Shown here piece by piece: positions 9,284 to 18,342 of a stretch of DNA of 64,000 bases (the stretch's first letter is position 1; every line of letters begins with the position of its first letter). Below the pieces are notes generated by a model. The model had not been told where the DNA came from, did not search any database, and saw only the letters and a program-made list of their open reading frames with translations. The DNA lies in NCBI RefSeq assembly GCF_009176975.1, contig NZ_WEZG01000001.1, forward strand, positions 62,001 to 126,000, written 5' to 3'. A program made the translations under genes and the position numbers. This stretch comes from Aureimonas psammosilenae (lineage in GTDB: Bacteria > Pseudomonadota > Alphaproteobacteria > Rhizobiales > Rhizobiaceae).

Positions 9284-9315
9284 AATCCATCAGGTTCCGG
9301 CCTTTGTTCTCCTGA
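9277..9315 (+). pseudogene. parE: ParE-type toxin remnant (first 12 codons)
   Basis: ATG 9277 overlaps the restored parD stop and encodes MLKSIRFRPLFS before a stop at 9313. MLKxIRFxP is a common ParE start. Nothing ParE-like follows, since the transglycosylase signal sequence begins 18 bp later. The toxin body has been deleted, so no active toxin is expected. Confidence 0.65.
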
Positions 9316-9332
9316 ACCGTAGGAACACCCGC

Positions 9333-10559
9333 TTGTTATCCCGGATCGCTCTCGCGTTCGCCGCTACCGTCGTGCTTGCCGCACCTGCTTCCGCTCAGAC
9401 CGCTTCGCCCGAAGCCTCCTTTCGCCGCTTTCTCGACACCGACATCTGGCCGGCGGCTAAAGCGCGGGGTGTGCCGCGCGGGGTGTTCGATGAGGCGTTC
9501 CGGGGCGTGAAGCCGAACCTGAAACTGCCCGATCTCGTTCTGCCCGGCGAGAAGCCGAAGATCGAGGAGAAATCGAGCCAGGCAGAGTTCCGCGATCCCG
9601 CCGCTTATTTCGACGACAAGTCGCTGACGAGGCTTGCCGCCAAGGGCCGGACGCTTCTGGCGGACAACCGCGCGACTCTCGCCACGGTGGAGCGCCGTTA
9701 CGGCGTTCCCGCGCCGATCCTCCTGGCCATCTGGGCCAAGGAGTCGAATTTCGGCGCGGCCAAGATCCCCTACGACGCCTTCGAAGTGCTCGGCACCAAG
9801 GCTTGGGCCTCACGGCGCAAGGAGATGTTCCGCGAGGAGCTTCTGGCGGCCCTCGACATCGTGGCGGACGGGCATCTGAAGGTCTCCGAGATGCGCTCGT
9901 CCTGGGCCGGTGCGCTCGGTCAGCCGCAATTCATGCCGTCGAAGTTCAAGGACTATGCGGTGGATTTCGACGGCGACGGGCGGCGCGATATCTGGCGCTC
10001 CACCCCCGACACGCTCGCCTCCATCGCCCATTACCTGCAGGCTTCCGGCTGGCAGGCGGGGCGGGGCTGGGGTGCCGAGGCAAGCGTGCCCGCCTCCCTG
10101 TCCTGCACGGGCGAGGGACCGGACAAGGGCCGGCCAGTGTCCGATCTGGCGAAGGCCGGCGCTGCTTCCATCTCGAAGGCGGGTTTCGGCAAGCCGGATG
10201 CCAAGGCGCATCTGATGATGCCGGCGGGCCGGATGGGGCCGGCCTTCGTCGCGACCCCCAACTTCTACACGATCAAGGTCTACAACAATTCCGACCTCTA
10301 CGCCCTGTTCATCGGGCAGCTCGCCGACCGGATCGCGGGAACGGGCGGCGCTTTCAAGACGCCGTGGCGCACGGCCGATGGGCTGTCGCGGGGGCAGACG
10401 GCGCGGCTTCAAGAGAAGCTGATCGCCAAGGGTTACGATGTCGGAGGCGCGGACGGCTTTCCCGGCTTCAAGACGCGACGCTCCATCGGCGAAGCGGAGC
10501 GCACGCTCGGAATGCCGGAAACCTGCTGGCCGAACGCGGCGCTCGCTTCGAAGCTTTGA
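9333..10559 (+). CDS. Lytic murein transglycosylase, MltB type, with peptidoglycan-binding tail
   Basis: Cleaves the glycan strand of peptidoglycan in the periplasm; 408 aa from the start chosen. I chose TTG 9333 because it gives a clean signal peptide (LSRIALAFAATVVLAAPASA), has AGGA nine bases upstream, and removes the parD-derived leader. The SLT_2 domain has AIWAKESNFG with catalytic Glu137, then SSWAGALGQPQFMPS and FDGDGRRDIW. The C-terminal 60 residues (GLSRGQTARLQEKLIAKGYD) form a PG_binding_1-like domain. It follows the recR operon, as in many rhizobia, but here behind the parDE relic. It may have captured a promoter of the old module. Confidence 0.9.
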   Translation: MLSRIALAFAATVVLAAPASAQTASPEASFRRFLDTDIWPAAKARGVPRGVFDEAFRGVKPNLKLPDLVLPGEKPKIEEKSSQAEFRDPAAYFDDKSLTRLAAKGRTLLADNRATLATVERRYGVPAPILLAIWAKESNFGAAKIPYDAFEVLGTKAWASRRKEMFREELLAALDIVADGHLKVSEMRSSWAGALGQPQFMPSKFKDYAVDFDGDGRRDIWRSTPDTLASIAHYLQASGWQAGRGWGAEASVPASLSCTGEGPDKGRPVSDLAKAGAASISKAGFGKPDAKAHLMMPAGRMGPAFVATPNFYTIKVYNNSDLYALFIGQLADRIAGTGGAFKTPWRTADGLSRGQTARLQEKLIAKGYDVGGADGFPGFKTRRSIGEAERTLGMPETCWPNAALASKL

Positions 10560-10567
10560 GAAGGCGA

Positions 10568-10585
10568 GGGCGGCCGAAGCCGCCC
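10568..10585. terminator. Hairpin between convergent genes
   Basis: A perfect 7-bp GGGCGGC/GCCGCCC stem with a CGAA tetraloop lies between the convergent transglycosylase and phoX stops. There is no strong T-run on either strand, so intrinsic termination is only likely. Confidence 0.45.
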
Positions 10586-10595
10586 ATCGTTGTCG

Positions 10596-12623
10596 TCAGG
10601 CCATGCCGATCTTGCCGCCGCCCTGGCGGGTGATCGCCACCACTGACGGCCGCGTCGGCATGTTCGGCTGGAAGTCCGGCCAGCGCGTGGACAGGTCCTC
10701 GTAATAGGAGATGCGGCCGAAGCCTTCCCAGTCGTCGCCGCCATCGCCCGGATGCTGAACCGCGACGAAAGCCGTTGCCATGTCGGGAAGAAGCAGAGGC
10801 CCGCACATCTCGGCCCCGACGGGCACGCGGAAGAAGAGCTTGGAGGTGCCGCGCGCCGCGCCTTCCGTATCCACCGCCCAAAGCCCGTCCGTGCGGCCCG
10901 TGCCCTTGGGCGAATTGCCGTCCGTCGAGACCCAGAGACGCCCTTCCGTATCCACCGCGCAATTGTCCGGCATGCCGAACCAGCCGTTCTTCGTGGTCTC
11001 GGTCGAGAAGGTCGCGCCGACTTCCGCAACAGCGGGATCGCCGCATTTCAGAAGCACCTCCCAGCGCCCCTTCGTGGCGGTGAAATCGCCCTCGTTCTCG
11101 CTGATCTCGATGATGTGGCCGAAGGCGTTGGTGGCACGCGGATTGGCGGCGTCGACCTGATCGGGCTTGCGCCGCGTGTTGTTGGTCAGCATCACGTAGA
11201 CGCGGCCGTTGGTGCCGTTCGGCTGGATATCTTCCGGCCGGTCCATCTTGGTGGCGCCGAGGAGATCGCCGGCCCGGCGCGTTTCGATCACGACATCCGC
11301 TTGGCTGCGGAAGCCGTTTTCCGCCGTCAGCGGGCCTTGCCCGAAGATCAGCGGCAGCCATTCCATGCCGCCGTCCTCGGCGAACTTGGCGACGTAGAGC
11401 GTGCCGTCGTCGAGAAGGTCCATGTTGGCGGCGCGGTTCTGCGGGTCGAACCGGCCGGCCGTCACGAACTTGTAGACATAGTCGAAGCGCTCGTCGTCGC
11501 CGAGATAGAAGACGACGCGGCCATCCTTGGCGACGATCGATTCGGCCCCTTCGTGCTTGAAGCGGCCGAGCGCCGTGCGCTTCTTCGGCACGGAATTCGG
11601 ATCGTCCACGTCGACTTCCACGATCCAGCCGAAGCGGTTGGCTTCGTTCGGTTCCTTGGAAACATCGAAGCGCTCGTGGAACCCGCCCCAGGCATAGGTG
11701 CCTTCGGGAAGCCCCAGGCGCTTGTAGTTGGCGGCTTCGGGATGGTTCTCCGGCAGCTTGCCGGTGAAGTAGCCGTGGATGTTCTCCTCGGCCATGATGT
11801 AGGTGCCCCAGGGCGTGACGCCGCCGGCGCAGTTGTTGATCGTGCCGAAGACCTTCGTGCCCGTCGCGTCGGCATTGGTCTTCAGGCGCTCGTGCCCGGC
11901 CGCCGGGCCGGTCAGCATCATTTCCGTCGAGGCGGTGATGCGGCGGTTCTTCGCCCCGTCCTTCACCACCTGCCACTTGCCGTCGGCCTTGCGGATTTCG
12001 ACCACCGTGCCGCCATGGGCGGCCATCTCGATGTCGACGCGCTTTCGGTCGGCGGGCGTGACCTCCATCTTCTGGGTCATCTTGCCCGGATCGTCCTTGT
12101 CGGCCTCCTCGACCAGCTTGACGATGCCCGGAAACATCAGGTGCTCGTTGGTATATTCGTGATTGACCACGAGCAGGCCGTGCTCGCTCGATCCGTCGAT
12201 CGGGATGAAGCCGACATAATCGTTGTTGTAGCCGAACTGCCGGGCCTGAGCCTCCGGCGACTGGTTGGCCGGGTCGAATTCAGGGGAGTCGGGAAAAAGC
12301 GCGTCGCCCCAGCGCAGGATCACGTCGGCGTCGTAGCCCTCGGCGACATGGTGCTTGTCGTCGACGCCGGCCGCCACCTCGGTGAAGGAGAAGCGCGAAG
12401 CGGCAGTTTCTTCCGCCTTTGCCTCGTCCGCCGCCAGAAGCGCCAGCGGGCTGACGGTCGCCGCGATGGCGGTCGCGGCGAGCGATCCGCGCAGGAAATG
12501 GCGGCGCGAGAAGCGCGCCGAGATGATCTCGCCCATGGTGGAATTGGCGGTTTCGTTGTGACCGTCCGTATCCGCTTCTTCCAGTTGGCTCGTCCTGAAA
12601 GCTGCTCCGATCGTTCCGGTCAT
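10596..12623 (-). CDS. phoX: PhoX-family alkaline phosphatase (DUF839), Tat-exported
   Basis: Secreted phosphomonoesterase family that uses iron and calcium; releases phosphate from organic esters. 675 aa from ATG 12623, which has an AAGGGGA ribosome site; an in-frame ATG 11 codons upstream has no such site. The Tat motif SRRHFLRGSLAATAIAA is at about 39-55. Family motifs include ILRWGDALFPDSPEFDP, GLLVVNHEYTNEHLMFPG, NNCAGGVTPWGTYIMAEENI, GWIVEVD and WVSTDGNSPKG. A well-matched Pho box lies 55 bp upstream, so PhoB control under phosphate limitation is likely. Confidence 0.92.
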   Translation of the reverse strand: MTGTIGAAFRTSQLEEADTDGHNETANSTMGEIISARFSRRHFLRGSLAATAIAATVSPLALLAADEAKAEETAASRFSFTEVAAGVDDKHHVAEGYDADVILRWGDALFPDSPEFDPANQSPEAQARQFGYNNDYVGFIPIDGSSEHGLLVVNHEYTNEHLMFPGIVKLVEEADKDDPGKMTQKMEVTPADRKRVDIEMAAHGGTVVEIRKADGKWQVVKDGAKNRRITASTEMMLTGPAAGHERLKTNADATGTKVFGTINNCAGGVTPWGTYIMAEENIHGYFTGKLPENHPEAANYKRLGLPEGTYAWGGFHERFDVSKEPNEANRFGWIVEVDVDDPNSVPKKRTALGRFKHEGAESIVAKDGRVVFYLGDDERFDYVYKFVTAGRFDPQNRAANMDLLDDGTLYVAKFAEDGGMEWLPLIFGQGPLTAENGFRSQADVVIETRRAGDLLGATKMDRPEDIQPNGTNGRVYVMLTNNTRRKPDQVDAANPRATNAFGHIIEISENEGDFTATKGRWEVLLKCGDPAVAEVGATFSTETTKNGWFGMPDNCAVDTEGRLWVSTDGNSPKGTGRTDGLWAVDTEGAARGTSKLFFRVPVGAEMCGPLLLPDMATAFVAVQHPGDGGDDWEGFGRISYYEDLSTRWPDFQPNMPTRPSVVAITRQGGGKIGMA

Positions 12624-12677
12624 ATGTGTCCCCTTGCCAGATTGGAATGTTTCCAACCGGGCAGCTAACGGGACGAG

Positions 12678-12695
12678 GTCACAGCGTCATGACAG
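12678..12695 (-). promoter_or_regulatory. Pho box (PhoB operator) upstream of phoX
   Basis: Read on the minus strand, CTGTCAT and CTGTGAC form 7-bp direct repeats separated by GACG. The Pho-box consensus is two CTGTCAT-like repeats four bases apart. The site is correctly oriented, 55 bp before the phoX ATG. Confidence 0.75.
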
Positions 12696-12758
12696 AAAAC
12701 CGACATGGGACACCCATGCCGGTCATCTCGGTTTCACGTCGCGGTGAGGGGCGAGTGA

Positions 12759-14261
12759 TCAGCCTTCTTTTTCGCCGAGGCACAGAACCGGCAGAACCGA
12801 GTCCTGCACCTTGGCCGTGGTGTCCGCCACGCTGCCGAAATCCTTGGAGGACTTGGCCGAGGTGTAGGCGATGCCATTGGCCTTCAGAAAGGCGCTGGTG
12901 GTGTCGGGACGGATGGCGAAGTTGATCGACTGCGGGATGTCGCCGGTGGCGTCGGCGATCGCGATGGCGTCGAGCTTGGCAGTGACGACGCCGACGACGC
13001 GGCCGGTGAGATCGACCAGCGGGCCTCCAGAATTGCCGGGCTGCACGGGAGCCGAAATCTGCAGATAGCGCGCATCGTTGGACAGGCCGCGCAGCGAGGA
13101 AACGTTGCCGCGCGTGACGTTCAGGCTGTCGGCGAGGATGGAGCGCAGCGGAAAGCCGAGGGCGAGGATGTCTTCGCCCAGACGCGGCATCCCGTCGGCG
13201 ATCGGCAACGGCGCCCCGAGCTTGGCGCCGACATGCACGGCGGCGATGTCGTTGGCTTCGTCCACGATGACCTTGTCGGCGAGACCCTTGTCGCCGACCA
13301 TCACGGCCTTGCAGGAGCCCGCCACATGGGCGTTGGTGAGCACCCAACCGTCGCTGGACACGACGAAGCCGGAACCCGACGAGCCGACATCACCGGCGCC
13401 CGGGGTAGCTTTGCTTTCGCCTTCGGGCGTCGCGCGGGCGTCGAGAAGAGCATGGAAGCGGCGGGCCGGCTCTTCGCCGGTCGAGACCGGAGCGGTCTGG
13501 GCACGGCCGAGACCGGCCGTCACCACCGGCTCTTCCACAGCCGGGATATCCGGGTCGAAGAGGTTGGTCGCGACGACGGCATAGGTGGCGATGTGGTCGG
13601 CCACCATCGGATCATAGGAAACGCCGAAGCCGCGAACGTCGCCTTCGACACCCTTGAAGCGCATCACGTAGGGGCGGCCCGACTCGACGCCGGTGATGGT
13701 GAAGCCGTCGTCCGAGCGAATTTCGGAGGTGACGCTGCGCGTGGCGCTCGGGGAAGCCAGCATGGCATGGACGGTGTCGAGATTGCCGTCCGCGCCGGTC
13801 ATGCGAACCGTCTCGATCTCGATGGCGCCGTCGGCGGAACGCCACACCCGTCCGATCGGCGTGCGCCCGCCGTCGGCCACCGCCGACATCGGCAGGGCGA
13901 CGCGAAGACCCGTCACCCCATCGTCCACGAGCGCGAAGCCGAGGGCCTCGCGGGTCGTGTCGCTTTCGCTGACGAGCTGCTTCAGGAAGGGCTCGCTGAT
14001 GATGCCGTTGGCTTCCATGCCGTGGCGGGCCTGGAAGTCCCGGACGGCGCGAAGGCTGCGTGCATCGACATCGCCCGAGAAGTCGCCGGCATAGTCGCCG
14101 GTCCAGGCGAGACGCATCTGCAGGCCCACGCGGAAGTCGCGATCGGTCTGGTGATTATAGGCTTCCGACAGGTCGGAAGCGTGGGCATGACCCAGCGTCA
14201 GCGCCAGAGGAGCGGACGCAAAAAGAAAGGCAGCGGCAACTGCTCTGACCGACCGCAACAT
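12759..14261 (-). CDS. Secreted trypsin-like serine protease with peptidoglycan-binding-like N-domain
   Basis: 500 aa with a signal peptide (about residues 1-29, ending GHAHAS). A PG_binding_1-like helical segment (about 40-97; RSLRAVRDFQARHGMEANGI) precedes a middle domain of unknown function (about 105-235) and a chymotrypsin-fold protease domain (about 290-460). The triad is visible: His312 in TNAHV, Asp338 in NDIAAVHV and Ser411 in PGNSGGP. No PDZ domain follows, unlike DegP. Residues 465-500 are an uncharacterised tail with one cysteine. Expected to act in the periplasm or at the cell wall; the target is unknown. Transcribed in the same direction as phoX, but phoX has its own regulatory site. 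Confidence 0.85.
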   Translation of the reverse strand: MLRSVRAVAAAFLFASAPLALTLGHAHASDLSEAYNHQTDRDFRVGLQMRLAWTGDYAGDFSGDVDARSLRAVRDFQARHGMEANGIISEPFLKQLVSESDTTREALGFALVDDGVTGLRVALPMSAVADGGRTPIGRVWRSADGAIEIETVRMTGADGNLDTVHAMLASPSATRSVTSEIRSDDGFTITGVESGRPYVMRFKGVEGDVRGFGVSYDPMVADHIATYAVVATNLFDPDIPAVEEPVVTAGLGRAQTAPVSTGEEPARRFHALLDARATPEGESKATPGAGDVGSSGSGFVVSSDGWVLTNAHVAGSCKAVMVGDKGLADKVIVDEANDIAAVHVGAKLGAPLPIADGMPRLGEDILALGFPLRSILADSLNVTRGNVSSLRGLSNDARYLQISAPVQPGNSGGPLVDLTGRVVGVVTAKLDAIAIADATGDIPQSINFAIRPDTTSAFLKANGIAYTSAKSSKDFGSVADTTAKVQDSVLPVLCLGEKEG

Positions 14262-14455
14262 GCGCGGCTCCGAAATATCCGATTGACTTGATCATGAACG
14301 AAACAAAGGGGAATTCGATCCATCGTAATATTTACTTGTTGATAACAATTCCGTCAGGCACCCAATCGGCTGGACTCGATTCAAAGGCGACATAGGCTTG
14401 ATTCGCCCATTTGCCTTCGATTGACCCCGACTTCGCCAGCGATTACCTCACCGCC

Positions 14456-14968
14456 ATGGCCATCAAACCCCTTGTCATTCTGCCCGATCCCATCCTGCGC
14501 AAGGTTTCCGAACCCGTGGAACGCGTCGACGACGCGCTGAAGCGGTTTGCCGACGACATGCTGGAAACCATGTACGACGCGCCGGGCATCGGCCTCGCCG
14601 CGATCCAGGTGGGCGAGCCGGTGCGGATGCTGGTGATCGATGTCGCCGGCGAGGACGAGGAAAAGCGTCCGCAGGTCTTCCTGAACCCGGAAATTCTTCA
14701 TCACTCGGACGAGCTATCCACCTACGAGGAAGGCTGCCTGTCGATCCCCGACTATTACGCGGAAGTCGAGCGGCCGGGACGCGTTTCAGTGCGCTATCTG
14801 GGCCTCGACGGAAAAACGCACGAGCTCGAAGCCGACGGCATTCTCGCCACCTGCCTCCAGCACGAGATGGATCATCTGAACGGCGTCCTGTTCATCGACC
14901 ACATCTCCAAGCTGAAGCGCGACATGGTGATCAAGAAGTTCACCAAGGCCGCGCGCCGGGCCGGCTGA
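14456..14968 (+). CDS. def: Peptide deformylase
   Basis: Removes the N-terminal formyl group from new proteins; 170 aa. All three metal-site motifs are intact: GIGLAAIQ (44-51), EEGCLS with Cys94, and QHEMDH with His136, Glu137 and His140. ATG 14456 is preferred over an upstream in-frame ATG at 14411 because [15 protein letters not shown] is the family start. The 194-bp region upstream is the A+T-richest stretch nearby and holds a TTGTT-gat-AACAA dyad (14336-14348), perhaps part of the divergent promoters. Next gene is fmt, 22 bp on. Confidence 0.97.
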   Translation: MAIKPLVILPDPILRKVSEPVERVDDALKRFADDMLETMYDAPGIGLAAIQVGEPVRMLVIDVAGEDEEKRPQVFLNPEILHHSDELSTYEEGCLSIPDYYAEVERPGRVSVRYLGLDGKTHELEADGILATCLQHEMDHLNGVLFIDHISKLKRDMVIKKFTKAARRAG

Positions 14969-14990
14969 CGGGCATCGGGAAAGGCTTGGC

Positions 14991-15956
14991 GTGAGACTGG
15001 TCTTCATGGGCACCCCCGCTTTTTCGGTGCCGACATTGCAACGGCTGGTGGGGGACGGGCACGAGATCGCGCGCGTCTACACCCAGCCCCCGCGCGCGGC
15101 CGGACGGCGCGGCCTCGCACCGACCCCTTCGCCGGTGGAGGTGGAAGCGCGCCGGCTTGGACTGGAGGTGCGCTCCCTCCAATCCTTCAAGCGCCAGCCC
15201 GAGGAGATCGAGCGTCTCGCCGATCTTCGTGCCGATCTCGGCGTCGTGGTGGCCTTCGGGATGCTTCTGCCGCAGGATGCGCTCGATGCGCCGCGCCTCG
15301 GCTGCCTCAACGGCCATGCCTCGCTTCTGCCGCGCTGGCGCGGGGCGGCGCCCATCCAGCGCGCGGTGGAAGCCGGCGATCCCGAAACGGGGACCATGGT
15401 GATGCGGATGGAAGCCGGGCTCGACACCGGCCCGGTGGCCGTGACGCGCCAAACGCCGATCGGCCCGTCGGATACGTCCGGCGATCTCCACGACCGCCTG
15501 GCGCTTCTGACCGCCGAGGCGATGTCGGAGGCTCTGGCGCAACTGGACGAAGGGACGCTCTCCTTCGAGGATCAGGCGAGTATCGCCGCGCGAACGGGGC
15601 GCGACACGCTCTATGCCCGCAAGATCGAGAAGAACGAGATGCCGGTGGACTTTTCCGGCGAGGGCAGGGTGGTCGCCGTCCGCATCAACGCCTTCTCGCC
15701 CTTTCCCGGCGCCTGGACCACGATGGATCTCGGCAACGGGCCGGAGCGCGTGAAGCTCCTGCGCGCTGTGGCCGAAAAGGGGTCGGGGGAAGCCGGAACG
15801 GTTCTGGACGACCGCCTTCTCGTCGCCTGCGGATCGGGGGCGTTGCGCCTTCTCGACGTGCAGCGGGCCGGCGGGCGGGCGATGCAGGCGGGCGATTTCG
15901 CGCGCGGGGCAGGGTTGAGGGCCGGCATGCGGATCGGCGCCGATGCCGCGCTATAG
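14991..15956 (+). CDS. fmt: Methionyl-tRNA formyltransferase
   Basis: Formylates initiator Met-tRNA using 10-formyl-tetrahydrofolate; 321 aa. The catalytic region reads [17 protein letters not shown], with Asn107 and His109, and EAGLDTGPV with Asp145. A C-terminal OB-like tRNA-binding domain follows (about 205-310). The start is GTG 14991. Functionally paired with def, which reverses the modification. The 3' end overlaps truA by 14 bp. Confidence 0.97.
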   Translation: MRLVFMGTPAFSVPTLQRLVGDGHEIARVYTQPPRAAGRRGLAPTPSPVEVEARRLGLEVRSLQSFKRQPEEIERLADLRADLGVVVAFGMLLPQDALDAPRLGCLNGHASLLPRWRGAAPIQRAVEAGDPETGTMVMRMEAGLDTGPVAVTRQTPIGPSDTSGDLHDRLALLTAEAMSEALAQLDEGTLSFEDQASIAARTGRDTLYARKIEKNEMPVDFSGEGRVVAVRINAFSPFPGAWTTMDLGNGPERVKLLRAVAEKGSGEAGTVLDDRLLVACGSGALRLLDVQRAGGRAMQAGDFARGAGLRAGMRIGADAAL

Positions 15957-16770
15957 GCTGATCGTCGAATATGACGGCAGCCCCTATGCCGGCTGGCAGC
16001 GCCAAGCGAACGGGCCGTCCGTGCAGGGCGCGCTGGAAGCGGCGGTGGAAGCCTTCAGCGGCGAGAAGGTCACCGTCTTCGGCGCCGGGCGCACCGATGC
16101 CGGCGTCCACGCGACGGGACAGGTCGCCCATGTGGATCTCCAAACGGACTGGCGGCCGGACACGGTGCGCGACGCGATGAACGCCCATCTGCGCGACGAG
16201 CGTGTGGCGGTGATCGACGCCGCCCCCGCCGCCCCCGATTTCGACGCGCGCTTTTCGGCCACGCGCCGCCATTACATCTATCGCATTCTCGACCGGCGCT
16301 CGCCGGCAGCCCTTCTCGCCGGCCATGTCTGGTGGGTGTCGCGCCGGCTCGACGTCGAGGCGATGGACCGGGCCGCCAAGCGCCTCGTCGGAACTCACGA
16401 CTTTTCCACCTTCCGCGCGGCCAACTGCCAGGCGAAGAGCCCGATCCGCACCCTCGACCGGCTGGATGTCATGCGCGGGCTCGACGGCGGGGTGGAGATC
16501 GTCGCCTCGGCGCGCTCCTTCCTGCACAACCAGATCCGCTCCTTCGCCGGCTCCTTGAAGCTCGTCGGCGAGAATCGCTGGACGGACGACGAGCTGACGG
16601 CGGCTTTGGAGTCCCGCGACCGCAAGCGCTGCGGGCCGGTGGCACCGCCCGGCGGGCTTTACTTCGTCGGGGTGGAATACGGGGCTGGCGCGGAGCTTGG
16701 CCCGCCCCGATCACTTCTGCCGACATATTCGATCACGTCCTTGGCAGAGCCGGACACGGGGCGTAGTTAA
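15943..16770 (+). CDS. truA: tRNA pseudouridine(38-40) synthase
   Basis: Isomerises uridines in the anticodon stem-loop; 275 aa. Catalytic Asp52 lies in [27 protein letters not shown] and [13 protein letters not shown] are conserved RNA-binding and active-site strands. It overlaps fmt by 14 bp, completing a def-fmt-truA operon. The C-terminal 25 residues after VGVEYG extend slightly past the usual end. Confidence 0.96.
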   Translation: MPRYRLIVEYDGSPYAGWQRQANGPSVQGALEAAVEAFSGEKVTVFGAGRTDAGVHATGQVAHVDLQTDWRPDTVRDAMNAHLRDERVAVIDAAPAAPDFDARFSATRRHYIYRILDRRSPAALLAGHVWWVSRRLDVEAMDRAAKRLVGTHDFSTFRAANCQAKSPIRTLDRLDVMRGLDGGVEIVASARSFLHNQIRSFAGSLKLVGENRWTDDELTAALESRDRKRCGPVAPPGGLYFVGVEYGAGAELGPPRSLLPTYSITSLAEPDTGRS

Positions 16771-16895
16771 GGCGTCATATCGCAATGCAATAGGCGAGAT
16801 GCCGGCAGCGGACGGGAGGTCGCAGTCGGCTCGACCGGTGTTTTCGAACTGAGAACGCCGGGCGGTTTCTCGCGCGCATCCTTCGGAGTCTCCCG

Positions 16896-18146
16896 GTGAG
16901 CGAAGCCATCAATATCGAGCGCGTCCTGCCCACCGATCTGAGGGTGCGGCCGGTGCCGCGCCGCACGGCCTTCGCCGCGACGCTGGCGCTCGCCGTCGGG
17001 GCCTTCGGCATCGGCACGGGCGAATTCGCCATCATGGGCCTTCTGCCGGACGCCGCGCGCGATCTGTCCGTGACGACGCCGGAGGCCGGCCACCTCATCA
17101 GCGCCTACGCTTTCGGCGTGGTGGTCGGCGCACCGGTGATCGCGATCCTTTCCGCCAAGCTCGCGCGCCGCACGCTGCTTCTGTCCTTGATGCTCGCCTT
17201 CGCGCTCGCCAATCTCGCCAGCGCCTTTGCGCCGGGCTACGCGTCCATGACGCTGGTGCGCTTCGTTGCCGGCCTGCCGCATGGCGCTTATTTCGGCGTC
17301 GCCGCCCTTGTGGCCGCGTCCATGGCCGGCCCGGCCCGGCGCGCGCAGGCGGTGGGCTACGTCACGCTGGGCCTCACCGTCGCCACGCTCGTCGGAACGC
17401 CGGTGACGGCGGCGCTCGGCCAGTTCTTCGGCTGGCGCTCGATGTTCGTCCTGTGCGGGGCCATCGGCGCGATGGCGATGCTGCTGCTCTGGGTGCTGGT
17501 GCCAGCCGACAAGCCGCAGGAAGGGGCGAGCGCGCTGCGCGAACTCGGCGCCTTTGGCCGGCGTCAGGTCTGGTTGACGCTTCTTCTGGCGGCGGTCGGT
17601 TTCGGCGGCATGTTCTCCGTCTTCAGCTATATCGCCTCCACCGCGACGGTGGTCGCCGGGATGCCGGTGGATTTCGTGCCCGTGATCCTCGCCATCTTCG
17701 GCACCGGCATGGTGGCCGGCAACATCATCGGCTCGTGGCTTGCCGACCGCTCGCTGATGGGCACGCTGGCAGGGATGCTGATCTTCAACATCGTCAATCT
17801 CGCGATCTTCGCGATGACGGCCCAAAGCCCGACCATGCTTGGAATCTGCGTCTTCTTCGTCGGCTTCGGCGTGGCGGTCGGCCCGGCTGTGCAAACCCGG
17901 CTGATGGATGTGGCCGGCGACGCGCAGACGCTCGCCGCCGCGTCCATGCACTCAGCCTTCAACTGCGCCAACGCGCTCGGCGCGTGGCTCGGCGGCGTCG
18001 CGATCTCGCTCGGCTACGGCTATGCCTCCACCGGCTGGGTGGGCGCGGCGCTGGGCGTCGTCGGTCTCGGCGTCTTCGCCCTGTCCTGGCTCGACGACCA
18101 GCGCTCCGCCGCCGCCCGCCGGGAAGACGCCTGCGCCTGCGCTTGA
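16896..18146 (+). CDS. MFS transporter, DHA1/arabinose-efflux-like
   Basis: Twelve-helix major facilitator of 416 aa, probably a proton-coupled exporter. Helix 1 contains AVGAFGIGTGEFAIMGLLP, a signature of the AraJ/NepI/YdhP branch. A loop 2-3 motif is present in degenerate form (SAKLARRTLL), as is the antiporter motif C region (GLTVATLVGTPVTAALGQ). The start is GTG 16896 with GGAG nine bases upstream. The substrate cannot be read from the sequence. It is separated from truA by 125 bp and is convergent with a membrane-protein gene across a palindromic element. Confidence 0.85.
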   Translation: MSEAINIERVLPTDLRVRPVPRRTAFAATLALAVGAFGIGTGEFAIMGLLPDAARDLSVTTPEAGHLISAYAFGVVVGAPVIAILSAKLARRTLLLSLMLAFALANLASAFAPGYASMTLVRFVAGLPHGAYFGVAALVAASMAGPARRAQAVGYVTLGLTVATLVGTPVTAALGQFFGWRSMFVLCGAIGAMAMLLLWVLVPADKPQEGASALRELGAFGRRQVWLTLLLAAVGFGGMFSVFSYIASTATVVAGMPVDFVPVILAIFGTGMVAGNIIGSWLADRSLMGTLAGMLIFNIVNLAIFAMTAQSPTMLGICVFFVGFGVAVGPAVQTRLMDVAGDAQTLAAASMHSAFNCANALGAWLGGVAISLGYGYASTGWVGAALGVVGLGVFALSWLDDQRSAAARREDACACA

Positions 18147-18149
18147 GTT

Positions 18150-18342
18150 AAAGCGCCTAACAAAACCTCGCGGGGTCGGCTGGCCGTGTCTTTCCGTCGC
18201 CCGCTTCGTTGCCTCGGGGCGAGCCACTTGTCTCGCCCGCCCTCCGGGCCGCCGATGCCGCCGGCATCGACTGCGTTTGGCGCCTTGCGAGGCAACGAAA
18301 ATCCTCCGGCCATCCTCCGCCCGGAGGTATTGTTAGACGCTC
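18150..18342. repeat. Concentric palindromic intergenic element (about 190 bp)
   Basis: The whole space between two convergent genes is an imperfect inverted repeat. Outer arms agcgcctaacaaaacctc (18152-18169) and gaggtattgttagacgct (18324-18341) match at 16 of 18 positions when one is reversed. Inner perfect 12-bp arms are ttcgttgcctcg (18205-18216) and cgaggcaacgaa (18288-18299). A small central hairpin is gatgcc/ggcatc (18254-18268). No ORF is evident. It looks like a dispersed mosaic repeat or MITE-like element that may end transcription on both strands. Confidence 0.6.

Noticed and set aside
10752-12668. Plus-strand open frame of about 638 codons opposite phoX
   Set aside because: Complement of phoX; PhoX motifs are complete on the other strand.
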